From: Candidatus Giovannonibacteria bacterium RIFCSPLOWO2_01_FULL_46_13
GTDB taxonomy: Bacteria; Patescibacteriota; Minisyncoccia; JACPKW01; UBA11713
Assembly: GCA_001778785.1 (NCBI GenBank)
Contig: MFIE01000023.1
Location: 2,115 to 32,701 of the forward strand
Direction: 5' to 3'
DNA length: 30,587 nt
Below, piece by piece: positions 21,232-28,377 of this stretch. Each line of letters opens with the position of its first letter. The stretch's first letter is position 1. The notes beneath the pieces are model-generated. The model was not told where the DNA came from, ran no database searches, and saw only the letters and a list, made by a program, of their open reading frames with translations. The position numbers and the translations under genes were made by a program.

Positions 21232-21264
21232 ACTCTTCCCTCCTTTTTTAAAATCTATAACTTA

Positions 21265-21293
21265 TCCATACCAAGTTTATGCACAAAGAGCAA
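21265..21293 (-). promoter_or_regulatory. Promoter of the 89-residue protein gene
   Basis: TTGCTC (21288-21293), 17 bp spacer, TGG-TATGGA (hexamer 21265-21270). Confidence 0.5.
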
Positions 21294-21306
21294 GGGAAAC
21301 ATAACT

Positions 21307-21312
21307 TATAAT
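21307..21312 (+). promoter_or_regulatory. -10 box of the lamin-tail protein gene
   Basis: TATAAT eight bases before ATG 21321; an overlapping TAATAA lies at exactly six bases. Confidence 0.6.
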
Positions 21313-21320
21313 AAACAAAT

Positions 21321-22379
21321 ATGAAAACAGATAAAATTCTACTCGCGTGTTTTGTGTCTATAGCGCTTGCCGCGTATAGCTTCCCCCCGTTAGCTTTAGC
21401 GGTAACGGATATCGAAGCGCGCTTCTGCGCGAAAGTTTTAAAATTTAACGAGCGGAGCAGTTTTGATTTAACTTTGCCCGCGTACTGCTCGCCGACTCCT
21501 CCTCCTGCTCCTCCGCCGCCGCCGACCCCAACGCCTCCGCCTCCGGCACCAACCCCAACCCCGCCGCCGCCCGCGCCAACTCCGACTCCCACGCCGACTC
21601 CTCCTCCACCAACACCCGCAGCCCCGACATTAACTTTCACCGCCAATCCCCAGAATGTTTTTGAAACCGCAACCACATCAAGCGCGTCAACAACACTTAC
21701 TTGGGTTTCAACCAACGCTTCTCTTTGCGTAGCATCAAACGGATGGGCAGGAATTAAAGCCTTGTCCGGCGCGCAATCTGTAACCCTGACCGCGACCACA
21801 ACATACACCCTTTCCTGCGGCGGAGCTGGAGGAACCACAACCGAAAGCGTTACAGTTAACTACACGCAATTTAACGCCCAGATACTTATCAGCGAAGTCT
21901 ACTACGACGTCGCCTCAACCACCGGACAGGAACCTGCAAACGAATGGCTTGAACTTTTTAATCCCGGACCAAGCGCAGTGAACGTCGCAGGGTTCACCAT
22001 TTCCGACGGCGTCGCTACGGACACAATCCCGGCGATCGCCATCGGACAAACGCTCATTCAGCCTGGCGGATATCTTATAGTAACCGCGAGCTCGACGACG
22101 AGCGGTTTCTGGAACCCAACTGCGTCGACCACATTCGTGGTGCTTACAAGTTCAATCGGAAACGGGCTCGCCAATGGGGGCGACGCTCTCTTCCTGCGCG
22201 ATTCTTCTGGCGTCTTGATGGATTCGGTAAGCTGGGGGACAAATACTTCGGCCTTTGACCCGTCCGTTCCGGGAGTCGCCGAAGGCCACTCCATCGCCCG
22301 CACCGAGGAAGGGCTGGAGAACGACACAGGCACAGCCGCGGACTGGGAAGATCTTGCCATACCAACACCGGGCCTCTAG
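21321..22379 (+). CDS. Secreted Ig-like and lamin-tail domain protein (352 aa)
   Basis: Signal peptide (1-27, ending LALA), a Pro/Thr/Ala repeat linker (about 58-102), an Ig-like domain (about 103-180: LTFTANPQNVF, then TTYTLSC), and a lamin-tail domain (about 187-310: ILISEVYYD, then EWLELFNPGPSAVNVAGFTISDG). Lamin-tail domains occur in secreted bacterial nucleases and surface proteins and probably mediate binding. The order differs from the related protein at 19734, where the linker follows the Ig-like domain. The linker DNA is a GC-rich near-repeat prone to length change. Confidence 0.88.
   Translation: MKTDKILLACFVSIALAAYSFPPLALAVTDIEARFCAKVLKFNERSSFDLTLPAYCSPTPPPAPPPPPTPTPPPPAPTPTPPPPAPTPTPTPTPPPPTPAAPTLTFTANPQNVFETATTSSASTTLTWVSTNASLCVASNGWAGIKALSGAQSVTLTATTTYTLSCGGAGGTTTESVTVNYTQFNAQILISEVYYDVASTTGQEPANEWLELFNPGPSAVNVAGFTISDGVATDTIPAIAIGQTLIQPGGYLIVTASSTTSGFWNPTASTTFVVLTSSIGNGLANGGDALFLRDSSGVLMDSVSWGTNTSAFDPSVPGVAEGHSIARTEEGLENDTGTAADWEDLAIPTPGL
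21490..21625 (+). repeat. Low-complexity Pro/Thr codon repeat
   Basis: Runs of CCN and ACN codons (units such as CCTCCG, CCAACC, ACTCCG) encode the PPPxP/TPTP linker. Imperfect tandem structure, likely variable in length between strains. Confidence 0.8.
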
Positions 22380-22390
22380 TTTTGCAATTG

Positions 22391-22426
22391 AAAAAGGCGA
22401 GTTCAGATATCTGAACCCGCCTTTTT
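22391..22426. terminator. Bidirectional terminator
   Basis: AAAAAGGCG arm pairs with CGCCTTTTT, and GTTCAG with CTGAAC, with one A-C mismatch between. Serves the lamin-tail gene (+) and the transglycosylase gene (-). Confidence 0.88.
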
Positions 22427-22449
22427 ATTTTCTTCGCGGTGTTTTTATG

Positions 22450-23382
22450 TCACTCTGCCGACGCGACAACCGCGTTGATCGGTACATTTTCAACCCCGAG
22501 CCCTTCCCGAACTGTTTTCAAAAATCTCTCGGAGGCTTCTATCCTGAAGGGATATTTGGGTGATTTATCCCTCTTCATATTTTTCAAGACCGCCTCGTAA
22601 AGCTTGGGATTATGGTCGCGACTATTCCTAAAGAAAAGATCCTCCAGAGTCGGCTCCCTCCCGTCCATCTTCTGTTTGGCTAGATGGATCATCTCTCCCA
22701 TGGCGCCAGCGCCGCTGTGATAAGCAGCGACAGCAAATTCCATACTTCCATTGAAGAAACGTCTTAGCCAAGCGAGGTGCTGGCCTGCAGCTGGAATCGC
22801 CAGATGCGGTTTCAGTCGGTCATCGTGGATAATTTTTCCGGGTTTTTTCTTCTTCGCTACAACTTTCTTGGTCTTCTTCCCCTGCTTGATCTTCTTGATG
22901 ATCTTGATGATTCTTACGGCCTGGATAATTTTCAAACCCTCGTCTCGCGCAGTCGCTTTCGCAAACTGCATGATTCCTCTTGGCCCAGTTGGGCTTTTGG
23001 CTTTGGGATTGCAGAAGCTTTCGCGAAAAGCAATCGCCTCAATTTTCTCCTTGGGAAAGCCGCTCTCTTCGGAAGCTTGATGAAAAAGTTCCTGGTACTT
23101 AGGCTGGAAACACCTCATTGCGCCAGCCAAAGCCTTATCCGAACCGAGCAAAATATTGAATTCCTCCTGAACCCATTCCTCTCCTCGCTCCTTCGCGCGC
23201 CATGGATCAATTTCCTCTTCCTCGGGGAATAACTTATCCAGTCCCCGATAGGAAAGTTCGTCTTCTACCCCCTCGCTGATCATGACCTCCTCGATTATTT
23301 TAGTTTCTTCGAGGAATTGTTGGGACGAAGCTATCGCTGGCGCTAAAAAAATCAGCGCCAAGACAAAAATAATGGCTTTCAT
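22450..23382 (-). CDS. Lytic transglycosylase (SLT family) with Lys-rich insert (310 aa)
   Basis: Secreted enzyme that cleaves peptidoglycan glycan strands. Signal peptide 1-20. The SLT domain has the catalytic glutamate in AFRESFCNP (E121), GIMQF at 136-140, and AAYHSGAGAM at 219-228. Between GL (150) and DDRLKP (187) sits a strongly basic insert with over a dozen Lys, absent from usual SLT domains, which could bind wall polymers or nucleic acid. An acidic region (35-75) precedes the domain. AAGGAGG precedes the ATG. It is the one large, conserved protein among the leadered units. Confidence 0.87.
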   Translation of the reverse strand: MKAIIFVLALIFLAPAIASSQQFLEETKIIEEVMISEGVEDELSYRGLDKLFPEEEEIDPWRAKERGEEWVQEEFNILLGSDKALAGAMRCFQPKYQELFHQASEESGFPKEKIEAIAFRESFCNPKAKSPTGPRGIMQFAKATARDEGLKIIQAVRIIKIIKKIKQGKKTKKVVAKKKKPGKIIHDDRLKPHLAIPAAGQHLAWLRRFFNGSMEFAVAAYHSGAGAMGEMIHLAKQKMDGREPTLEDLFFRNSRDHNPKLYEAVLKNMKRDKSPKYPFRIEASERFLKTVREGLGVENVPINAVVASAE

Positions 23383-23434
23383 AAGCCACCTCCTTTCTCA
23401 AAGTAAGTTAAAAAACACCTCTTGACCTGGAGTA

Positions 23435-23463
23435 GACTTAGCACTTCCTGGTTAAAATGTCAA
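23435..23463 (-). promoter_or_regulatory. Promoter of the lytic transglycosylase gene
   Basis: TTGACA (23458-23463), 17 bp spacer, extended -10 TGC-TAAGTC (hexamer 23435-23440). The -35 overlaps the stop of the aminotransferase gene. Confidence 0.65.
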
Positions 23464-24284
23464 GAGATGAATTCGCGAAATTGCTTCATAACCTCCTTTG
23501 TAACCTCGCCGACGCCACCATCGCCAACCGCCTTCCCGTCTATCTTGGTTATAGGCATAACCTCCTTGTTGGAGGATGAGAAAAATACTTCGCTCGCGGA
23601 AAGAAATTCCTCCAGCGAAAAATTTTTCTCTTTGACCGGGATATCGAGCTTCAAGATTTCAAGGAGCACCCCGCGCGTTACTCCGGCGAGAATGTTCGAT
23701 TTAGGAGTCAAAAGTTTTCCTCCAATCACCGCGAATACATTGCTGTTGGAGCCTTCGAAAACTTGCTCATCATTATAATAGACGGGCTCGATAGCCCCTT
23801 TATTTCTTGTCTCCTCCGCCCGGCGCACAACTTCTATATAGTTATTCGTTTTGGCCTCCGGCAAATAGCGCGCATGCTTTAACATCGTCGCGCCTACGCC
23901 TTTTTTATAACAATCTTCCGGAAATTGCACGAGCGGATCGATTAAAATAAATAAATTCGATTCGCCGGACGGCAAAAGAGAATCTGAAACGCCGCCCGAG
24001 GCAATTATTTTTATGGCCTTCTCACCTCCCTCGTTTTTATTTAAAGTCTCTAAAACCCAATTACTAACTTCCTCTTTCGTCCAAGGTGTGGCGAGATTTA
24101 TCAATTTCGCGGAATTAAAAAGGCGGTCGATATGCCGCGAAAGCATAAAAGGTTTTTTGCCGTAGGTTATGAAAAAATCAAAAACCGCAAACCCGCGCGT
24201 AAACCCCAAATCGCGTACAGGCAGGGCCAAATCTTTTTCGGTAACAAATTTTCCGTTCACGAAATGGACTGGTTCATTCGGCAT
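23460..24284 (-). CDS. Class IV aminotransferase (274 aa)
   Basis: PLP enzyme of the branched-chain aminotransferase/D-amino acid transaminase/aminodeoxychorismate lyase group. Visible: RDLGFTRGFAVFD (24-36), the PLP lysine in LPEAKTNNYIE (K145), the segment GSNSNVFAV (about 178-186) and GVTRGVLLEI (about 201-210). Length is normal. Which amino acid it uses cannot be told; in such small genomes it may serve D-amino acids for the wall or salvage. TATAAT lies exactly six bases before the ATG (24291-24296): leaderless. Confidence 0.92.
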   Translation of the reverse strand: MPNEPVHFVNGKFVTEKDLALPVRDLGFTRGFAVFDFFITYGKKPFMLSRHIDRLFNSAKLINLATPWTKEEVSNWVLETLNKNEGGEKAIKIIASGGVSDSLLPSGESNLFILIDPLVQFPEDCYKKGVGATMLKHARYLPEAKTNNYIEVVRRAEETRNKGAIEPVYYNDEQVFEGSNSNVFAVIGGKLLTPKSNILAGVTRGVLLEILKLDIPVKEKNFSLEEFLSASEVFFSSSNKEVMPITKIDGKAVGDGGVGEVTKEVMKQFREFIS

Positions 24285-24290
24285 GATTAG

Positions 24291-24296
24291 ATTATA
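24291..24296 (-). promoter_or_regulatory. -10 box of leaderless aminotransferase gene
   Basis: TATAAT six bases before ATG 24284. Confidence 0.75.
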
Positions 24297-24303
24297 AGTT
24301 GGG

Positions 24304-24353
24304 TCCCATAAAAAAGAAACCGCCTGGGAAAGCGCGAGCTTTCCCAGGCGGTT
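24304..24353 (-). repeat. 50-bp direct repeat, copy 1 (terminator)
   Basis: Identical over 50 bases to 25197-25246. It contains a perfect 16-bp stem (24318-24333 with 24338-24353), loop GCGA, and on the minus strand a T-rich tail (TTTTTTAT). It ends the 104-residue gene, whose stop codon lies in the stem. Confidence 0.93.
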
Positions 24354-24666
24354 ATTCGGTTTTACGAAATTTTTTTCGCCTTAAATCAATTGTCACCTCC
24401 GAATTCACGCCTGTGTTTTTTTCTATGCTTTCCGCGAGCTTGGAAACGTAATCCAGGCTGCCAAGGTCGGTCACAATGACGTGAAAAATTCCCAGCATCT
24501 TGCCATCGACCACGACAGGCTTTTCTAAAATCCTGCCGATCACCCTTAGTCCTCCTCTGGCCTTCCTCGCCAAAAGTATTTCCTCGTCGCGGCCGTACTT
24601 CTGTACAAGCTTCGAATTTTCAAGAGCCAATTTGTAAATTTCATCAAACTTCGGCGCGTCGGCCAT
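24352..24666 (-). CDS. Hypothetical protein (104 aa)
   Basis: Unrecognised. Soluble alpha/beta protein with a helical N-terminus and a basic end (RRKKFRKTE). GGGAGGGG precedes ATG 24666. It follows the 124-residue gene by 22 bases in one operon, and its stop lies inside the terminator stem. Confidence 0.72.
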   Translation of the reverse strand: MADAPKFDEIYKLALENSKLVQKYGRDEEILLARKARGGLRVIGRILEKPVVVDGKMLGIFHVIVTDLGSLDYVSKLAESIEKNTGVNSEVTIDLRRKKFRKTE

Positions 24667-24688
24667 ATTCCCCTCCCATTTTGCTTAA

Positions 24689-25063
24689 TTAACCCGGGAT
24701 CTTAGAGGACGGGCAAAAGTTTTCCATTTGGAAAAGCATGTTTAGACGAAGGGAAAAGCGATCAAACATTTCTTCGTAGCCTTGCTTATCTGGACTCAAA
24801 CGCACCTTGACCCTAAATCGCCCTTCTAGTCCTTCGGGGCAAATTACGCTCGCGTCGACATAGACACACATGCGACTATCTTCCAGCTCAACTAAGTCAC
24901 CATACCTGGAGATGACTCCTACTATTGCTGGGCGCTCTCTTGTCACCTCAACATAGTCTCCCCCATGCCACACCATCGGAAGAAAAAAGAATATAGCTGA
25001 AAATATTATGACAAGTATGATTGCCAACACAGCCGTACTCGGCTTTTCTTCTTCGAAGAACAT
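24689..25063 (-). CDS. Hypothetical membrane-anchored protein (124 aa)
   Basis: Unrecognised. A cytosolic acidic N-terminus (MFFEEEKPS), one hydrophobic helix (about 11-31), then a beta-rich outer domain with two cysteines (MCVYVDASVIC) and a third near the end. AAGGAGG precedes ATG 25063. First gene of a two-gene leadered operon flanked by the two 50-bp repeats. Confidence 0.73.
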   Translation of the reverse strand: MFFEEEKPSTAVLAIILVIIFSAIFFFLPMVWHGGDYVEVTRERPAIVGVISRYGDLVELEDSRMCVYVDASVICPEGLEGRFRVKVRLSPDKQGYEEMFDRFSLRLNMLFQMENFCPSSKIPG

Positions 25064-25105
25064 TTTCGTTCCTCCTTATCGTATAAAGGTCCTTATTTGG
25101 TACAA

Positions 25106-25134
25106 AAGCTAACATACTAGCGTTGAAAAGGCAA
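25106..25134 (-). promoter_or_regulatory. Promoter of the two-gene cassette
   Basis: TTGCCT (25129-25134), 17 bp spacer, TGT-TAGCTT (hexamer 25106-25111). Confidence 0.5.
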
Positions 25135-25196
25135 TCTAGGCCTTACTCTTTTTGCATATGGATTATGTTTTTTATTTAATTATTAATAATTCAGTT

Positions 25197-25246
25197 TCCC
25201 ATAAAAAAGAAACCGCCTGGGAAAGCGCGAGCTTTCCCAGGCGGTT
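25197..25246 (-). repeat. 50-bp direct repeat, copy 2 (terminator)
   Basis: Identical to 24304-24353; stem 25211-25226 with 25231-25246. Ends the 117-residue gene. Confidence 0.93.
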
Positions 25247-25257
25247 GTTCGTCGAAA

Positions 25258-25611
25258 CTATAACTTTGCATTTTGAATCCGCACAAACATGTAAACAAGT
25301 GATGCGAGTTTATCCATTATAGCGGCCCTTCTCCCTTCCACGACAAACTCGGATCGCTTTTTCCGCATATCTTTGAGGGCCCGACCAAGCACCAGGTGAA
25401 GTGCCTCGGCGCTTTCGTAAGAAATACCAACCGCCAACCGACGCTTGCCTCCACGCCGCTTTATCCCTTCGAATGATGTGGGAACCAGCTTTCCCTTAGA
25501 TATATCGCCCGAAAGGATTTTTCTCTCAAATCTAACCTCGAGGCATTTCGCCTTGTCATCAGTGCAGACGGAAACGGCCTTTCCTTCTCCTAATTTGCTC
25601 AAATAACGCAT
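25258..25611 (-). CDS. Hypothetical basic protein (117 aa)
   Basis: Unrecognised. Basic, soluble, with two cysteines near residues 19-26, a run of Arg/Lys (GIKRRGGKRRLAVG) and a helical C-terminal half; DNA or RNA binding is possible. AGGAGG lies six bases before ATG 25611 and only three before ATG 25614, so 25611 is preferred; the open frame runs up to 25680 without support. Single leadered unit ended by the second copy of the 50-bp repeat. Confidence 0.72.
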   Translation of the reverse strand: MRYLSKLGEGKAVSVCTDDKAKCLEVRFERKILSGDISKGKLVPTSFEGIKRRGGKRRLAVGISYESAEALHLVLGRALKDMRKKRSEFVVEGRRAAIMDKLASLVYMFVRIQNAKL

Positions 25612-25651
25612 CATAATCCTCCTTTCTAAAAGAAGATCCAAATCCAAAAAG

Positions 25652-25680
25652 ATGATAGCGCAAATATCGCTACTAGACAA
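25652..25680 (-). promoter_or_regulatory. Promoter of the 117-residue protein gene
   Basis: TTGTCT (25675-25680), 17 bp spacer, TATCAT (25652-25657). Confidence 0.55.
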
Positions 25681-25732
25681 CTACAAATGGCTACGCACAA
25701 ACAAAGTCACTGGTTAGGAACGCATTGGATGT

Positions 25733-25738
25733 TAATAT
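25733..25738 (+). promoter_or_regulatory. -10 box of leaderless transporter gene
   Basis: TAATAT six bases before ATG 25745. Confidence 0.6.
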
Positions 25739-25744
25739 AAGTAT

Positions 25745-26161
25745 ATGGACAGGTTCGCGGGGTTTCTATTTTTAGCGACATATATAGTAGCCGTTGGGTT
25801 TGGATCGTTTCTTCAGAAATTCGTAATGGGCAAAGTCAGCCCATACCAGCTGGAAGTTATCACAGCACTTGGGATGTTCGTGGTCTCCGTACCGATTTTA
25901 TTTTTCGTGCAAAAAAGTCTCTACCTCCCAATACTATCCGCGCCGCTCGCAATTTTAGTGGGTCTCCTTTTTGCGACGGGGTCGTTCGTCTATGTCCTCG
26001 CCGTATCCCGCCTCCCAGTAAGTATCGCCGCCCCAGTTTCCATAGGCTATGTCGTCATCGCCATCGCTCTCTCGGCAATTTTCCTGAAAGAGCCAATTAC
26101 CCTTTTGAAAGGGATTGGAATAATCCTGACAATCGCCGGCGTTACGATACTATCGATTTAA
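25745..26161 (+). CDS. Half-size EamA/DMT family transporter (138 aa)
   Basis: Four hydrophobic helices, one EamA unit: GSFLQKFVMGKVSPYQLEVITALGM near the N-terminus and VSIGYVVIAIALSAIFLKEPITLLKGIGIILTIAGV at the C-terminus, which is the usual end of an EamA repeat. Common DMT exporters have ten helices (two units), so this one must pair with itself or another half, as EmrE-like proteins do. The substrate is unknown. Leaderless start. Confidence 0.85.
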   Translation: MDRFAGFLFLATYIVAVGFGSFLQKFVMGKVSPYQLEVITALGMFVVSVPILFFVQKSLYLPILSAPLAILVGLLFATGSFVYVLAVSRLPVSIAAPVSIGYVVIAIALSAIFLKEPITLLKGIGIILTIAGVTILSI

Positions 26162-26166
26162 ATTTT

Positions 26167-26240
26167 TACCTCACCTAAACCCATTATCGAAATAATGAAC
26201 TTGGGTGAGGGGACAGAGGCAGCAAAGGCTACCTCTGTCC
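26167..26240 (-). terminator. Paired hairpins after the 139-residue protein gene
   Basis: A 9-bp stem (26211-26219 with 26232-26240) is followed on the minus strand by a longer imperfect hairpin (about 26168-26212) and then TAAAAATTT. It also lies after the transporter gene on the other strand. Confidence 0.5.
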
Positions 26241-26244
26241 CAAT

Positions 26245-26664
26245 TCAGGAGATCCACTTGGAATCTTTTTTCTCGAGCGTGGCTCCGGCTCTCCGGAAAG
26301 CCCGCTTCAAGAATTTCTCAACACTCCCGCGATCCATTCCCTTAAGCCCGTCTTTGACTTTGTAGACGAGCGTTAAGAGATCTTTCCCGGCGCTTTCTTC
26401 TTTAAAACGATGCGCCTCATTAATCACCGCCAGAATCTTTCCGGGATCCTCAGTCAGTAAATCCTTGGCGATTGCCTTGAACTCCCTGATTGACGGGCAA
26501 GACCCTAGGCGAATCAGGCTCGGATCGCGATGAGTCGAACTCAATTCCCTCGAATTCTGGACTTCTTTTCTCCGACTCTCGTCTCGTTGTCTTTCCAGAA
26601 TCTTTTTTTCCTTATCCTTAGCGATAAGGCCTTTTTTCGCGAGTTCATCCAATAAAGTTGCCAT
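26245..26664 (-). CDS. Hypothetical helical protein (139 aa)
   Basis: Unrecognised. Soluble, strongly charged, mainly helical: a Lys/Glu/Arg-rich N-terminal third (AKDKEKKILERQRDESRRKE) likely forms a coiled coil, followed by a helical domain with one cysteine. AAGGAG lies before ATG 26664. Near-consensus promoter and a closing hairpin; single leadered unit. Confidence 0.73.
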   Translation of the reverse strand: MATLLDELAKKGLIAKDKEKKILERQRDESRRKEVQNSRELSSTHRDPSLIRLGSCPSIREFKAIAKDLLTEDPGKILAVINEAHRFKEESAGKDLLTLVYKVKDGLKGMDRGSVEKFLKRAFRRAGATLEKKDSKWIS

Positions 26665-26710
26665 CAAGCGTCTCCTTCTTTTTAGATTTTAGTACAAAAA
26701 TATTAAAATA

Positions 26711-26739
26711 ACTGTAGCATTTTTACTATAGCCTGTCAA
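26711..26739 (-). promoter_or_regulatory. Promoter of the 139-residue protein gene
   Basis: TTGACA (26734-26739), 17 bp spacer, extended -10 TGC-TACAGT (hexamer 26711-26716). Confidence 0.7.
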
Positions 26740-26844
26740 TTTATTTAAAGAGAAACCTAAACCAAAATATCGAAATGGTGGACGTCTTCCATCTATTTTC
26801 CCTCGTACGCTTTTTGCAAATCCGCAATCACGATTTTCTTCATC

Positions 26845-28296
26845 TTATTTCTCAAGATCTAATATTTCGCTGATACGGATTTGATGTACAAAATCCGGAA
26901 CGTGGCTTACGAGGATCATCGCCCCTTCATAGGCGTCGAGGGCAGACGCGATCACGGGTAGGTGCCGGAAATTTATATGGTTGGTGGGCTCATCGAGGAT
27001 CAAAAGGCCCGGCTTCTGTAGTACAAGACGTGCGAACGCGACCAGTCCTTTCTGCCCCTCCGAAAGGCTGCCGATCTTGGTACCGATGAAATCCGCGCTG
27101 ATCAGGAATCCCGCCGCAACGGAGCGCAGGACCTGCTCATCTTTTTCTTTCATGACGGCGAGAAGCGATTCGTAGACGGTATCTTCGAAAGTGAGCGTGG
27201 AAAAATCCTGGCGATAATATCCGACCGAAACTCCATCGGCGATTTTTGATCCTTTCGCTTTGCCGGACGCGATGGATTCCAAGAGCGTGCTTTTGCCGAT
27301 GCCGTTCGGCCCCGCGAGCAATAGGTGATCCCGTTTTTTGAGAACTATCTCCGTCTTTTTTGAAACAACTTTCCGCTCCCGCACGATCGAATACGACGTA
27401 ATCCGCACGATCTCTCCCGTGATATCCGGCTGCACGGGAATTTTGAACGGGCGAATAGAGTTGTCTTCCTTGCGCACGTCCACCTGGCTTTCTTCCATCT
27501 CCTCGACTTTCTTGCGCATCTTCATGGCGACGTTCCGCATCTTCCCGCCTTTTTGCGCGAAAAAATTTGCCTTGTCTTTATTTTCTTGGATTTTTTTGGC
27601 GAGCTGCGCATTTTTTGCGTTCTCGCGCTCGATACGGTTCGTGATCTCTTTTACAACATCAAAATAATCGCCGACATATTGCTCTATTTTCCGCGTGAAA
27701 ACATCGAGATATAAAACGCCTTGGGTAAACGCATTCAAAAAATCTGAATCGTGCGATATGACAATGCAGGTTTTTTGGTAAGCGACGAGGAATTGTTTTA
27801 AGTGCGCGATCCCCGCAGTATCGAGATTGTTGGTCGGCTCATCAAGAAGGAGCAGGTCGGGATTCTGGATCAACGCCGAAGCCAAGAGAAGGCGGGCTTG
27901 CTGGCCTCCGGAAAATGTTTTTATCAATTGGCCGTGGTCCGCTTGCAGGTTAACGATTTCGAGCACCTCGTCGATCCGCGGGTCGATAGCGTAGACCTTC
28001 TCTTCAAAAAAACTTTCAAAAAATTCCCGCACGCTCATCGTTAATTGGTCGCGGGAGATGACCTGCTTCGCGGTCGCGATGGAAAGCTTCGGGCGGATAC
28101 TCACGCTCCCCTCGTCCGGCGCGTATAGCCCGGTGATAAGGCCGAAGATCGTACTTTTGCCCGCGCCGTTTTGCCCCATCAAAGCAAATTTAGAATTTTC
28201 GCGCAGAGAAAAACTCGCTTCGTTAAGAATCGGGTGGTTGTGTCCGTGCTCAAACGTTACCGCATCAAATTTTATAATCACTTCTCCTTTGGACAT
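26845..28296 (-). CDS. ABC-F family ATPase (483 aa)
   Basis: Soluble protein with two ABC domains and no membrane part. Domain 1: Walker A GQNGAGKST (about 40-48), signature FSGGQ (about 128), Walker B LLLLDEPTNNLD. Linker (about 215-290): charged helices with KKIQENKDKANFFAQKGGK, the P-site tRNA interaction region of ABC-F proteins. Domain 2: GPNGIGKST (about 330), LSEGQ, LLILDEPTNHIN. ABC-F proteins act on the ribosome, rescuing stalled translation or giving antibiotic resistance; which applies here is open. TATTCT preceded by TGC lies seven bases before the ATG (28304-28309), near the leaderless rule. Confidence 0.92.
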   Translation of the reverse strand: MSKGEVIIKFDAVTFEHGHNHPILNEASFSLRENSKFALMGQNGAGKSTIFGLITGLYAPDEGSVSIRPKLSIATAKQVISRDQLTMSVREFFESFFEEKVYAIDPRIDEVLEIVNLQADHGQLIKTFSGGQQARLLLASALIQNPDLLLLDEPTNNLDTAGIAHLKQFLVAYQKTCIVISHDSDFLNAFTQGVLYLDVFTRKIEQYVGDYFDVVKEITNRIERENAKNAQLAKKIQENKDKANFFAQKGGKMRNVAMKMRKKVEEMEESQVDVRKEDNSIRPFKIPVQPDITGEIVRITSYSIVRERKVVSKKTEIVLKKRDHLLLAGPNGIGKSTLLESIASGKAKGSKIADGVSVGYYRQDFSTLTFEDTVYESLLAVMKEKDEQVLRSVAAGFLISADFIGTKIGSLSEGQKGLVAFARLVLQKPGLLILDEPTNHINFRHLPVIASALDAYEGAMILVSHVPDFVHQIRISEILDLEK

Positions 28297-28303
28297 GAGG
28301 AGA

Positions 28304-28309
28304 AGAATA
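28304..28309 (-). promoter_or_regulatory. -10 box of the ABC-F gene
   Basis: TGC-TATTCT, seven bases before ATG 28296. Confidence 0.5.
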
Positions 28310-28377
28310 GCACATAAATCCTAAATTACATTCCTTTTTCATCGGTCTCGCCCGTCTTTAAAACGTCAAAGCTAATA

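Noticed and set aside
21248..21838. Gly/Val-rich 196-residue minus-strand frame
   Set aside because: It is the antisense of the Pro/Thr linker of the lamin-tail protein; the composition is explained by the repeat.
26760..26848. Two tiny minus-strand frames (16 and 11 residues) after the ABC-F gene
   Set aside because: They start well (MKKIVIADLQ) but stop at once; no motif or proper start signal. Possibly remains of a lost gene.
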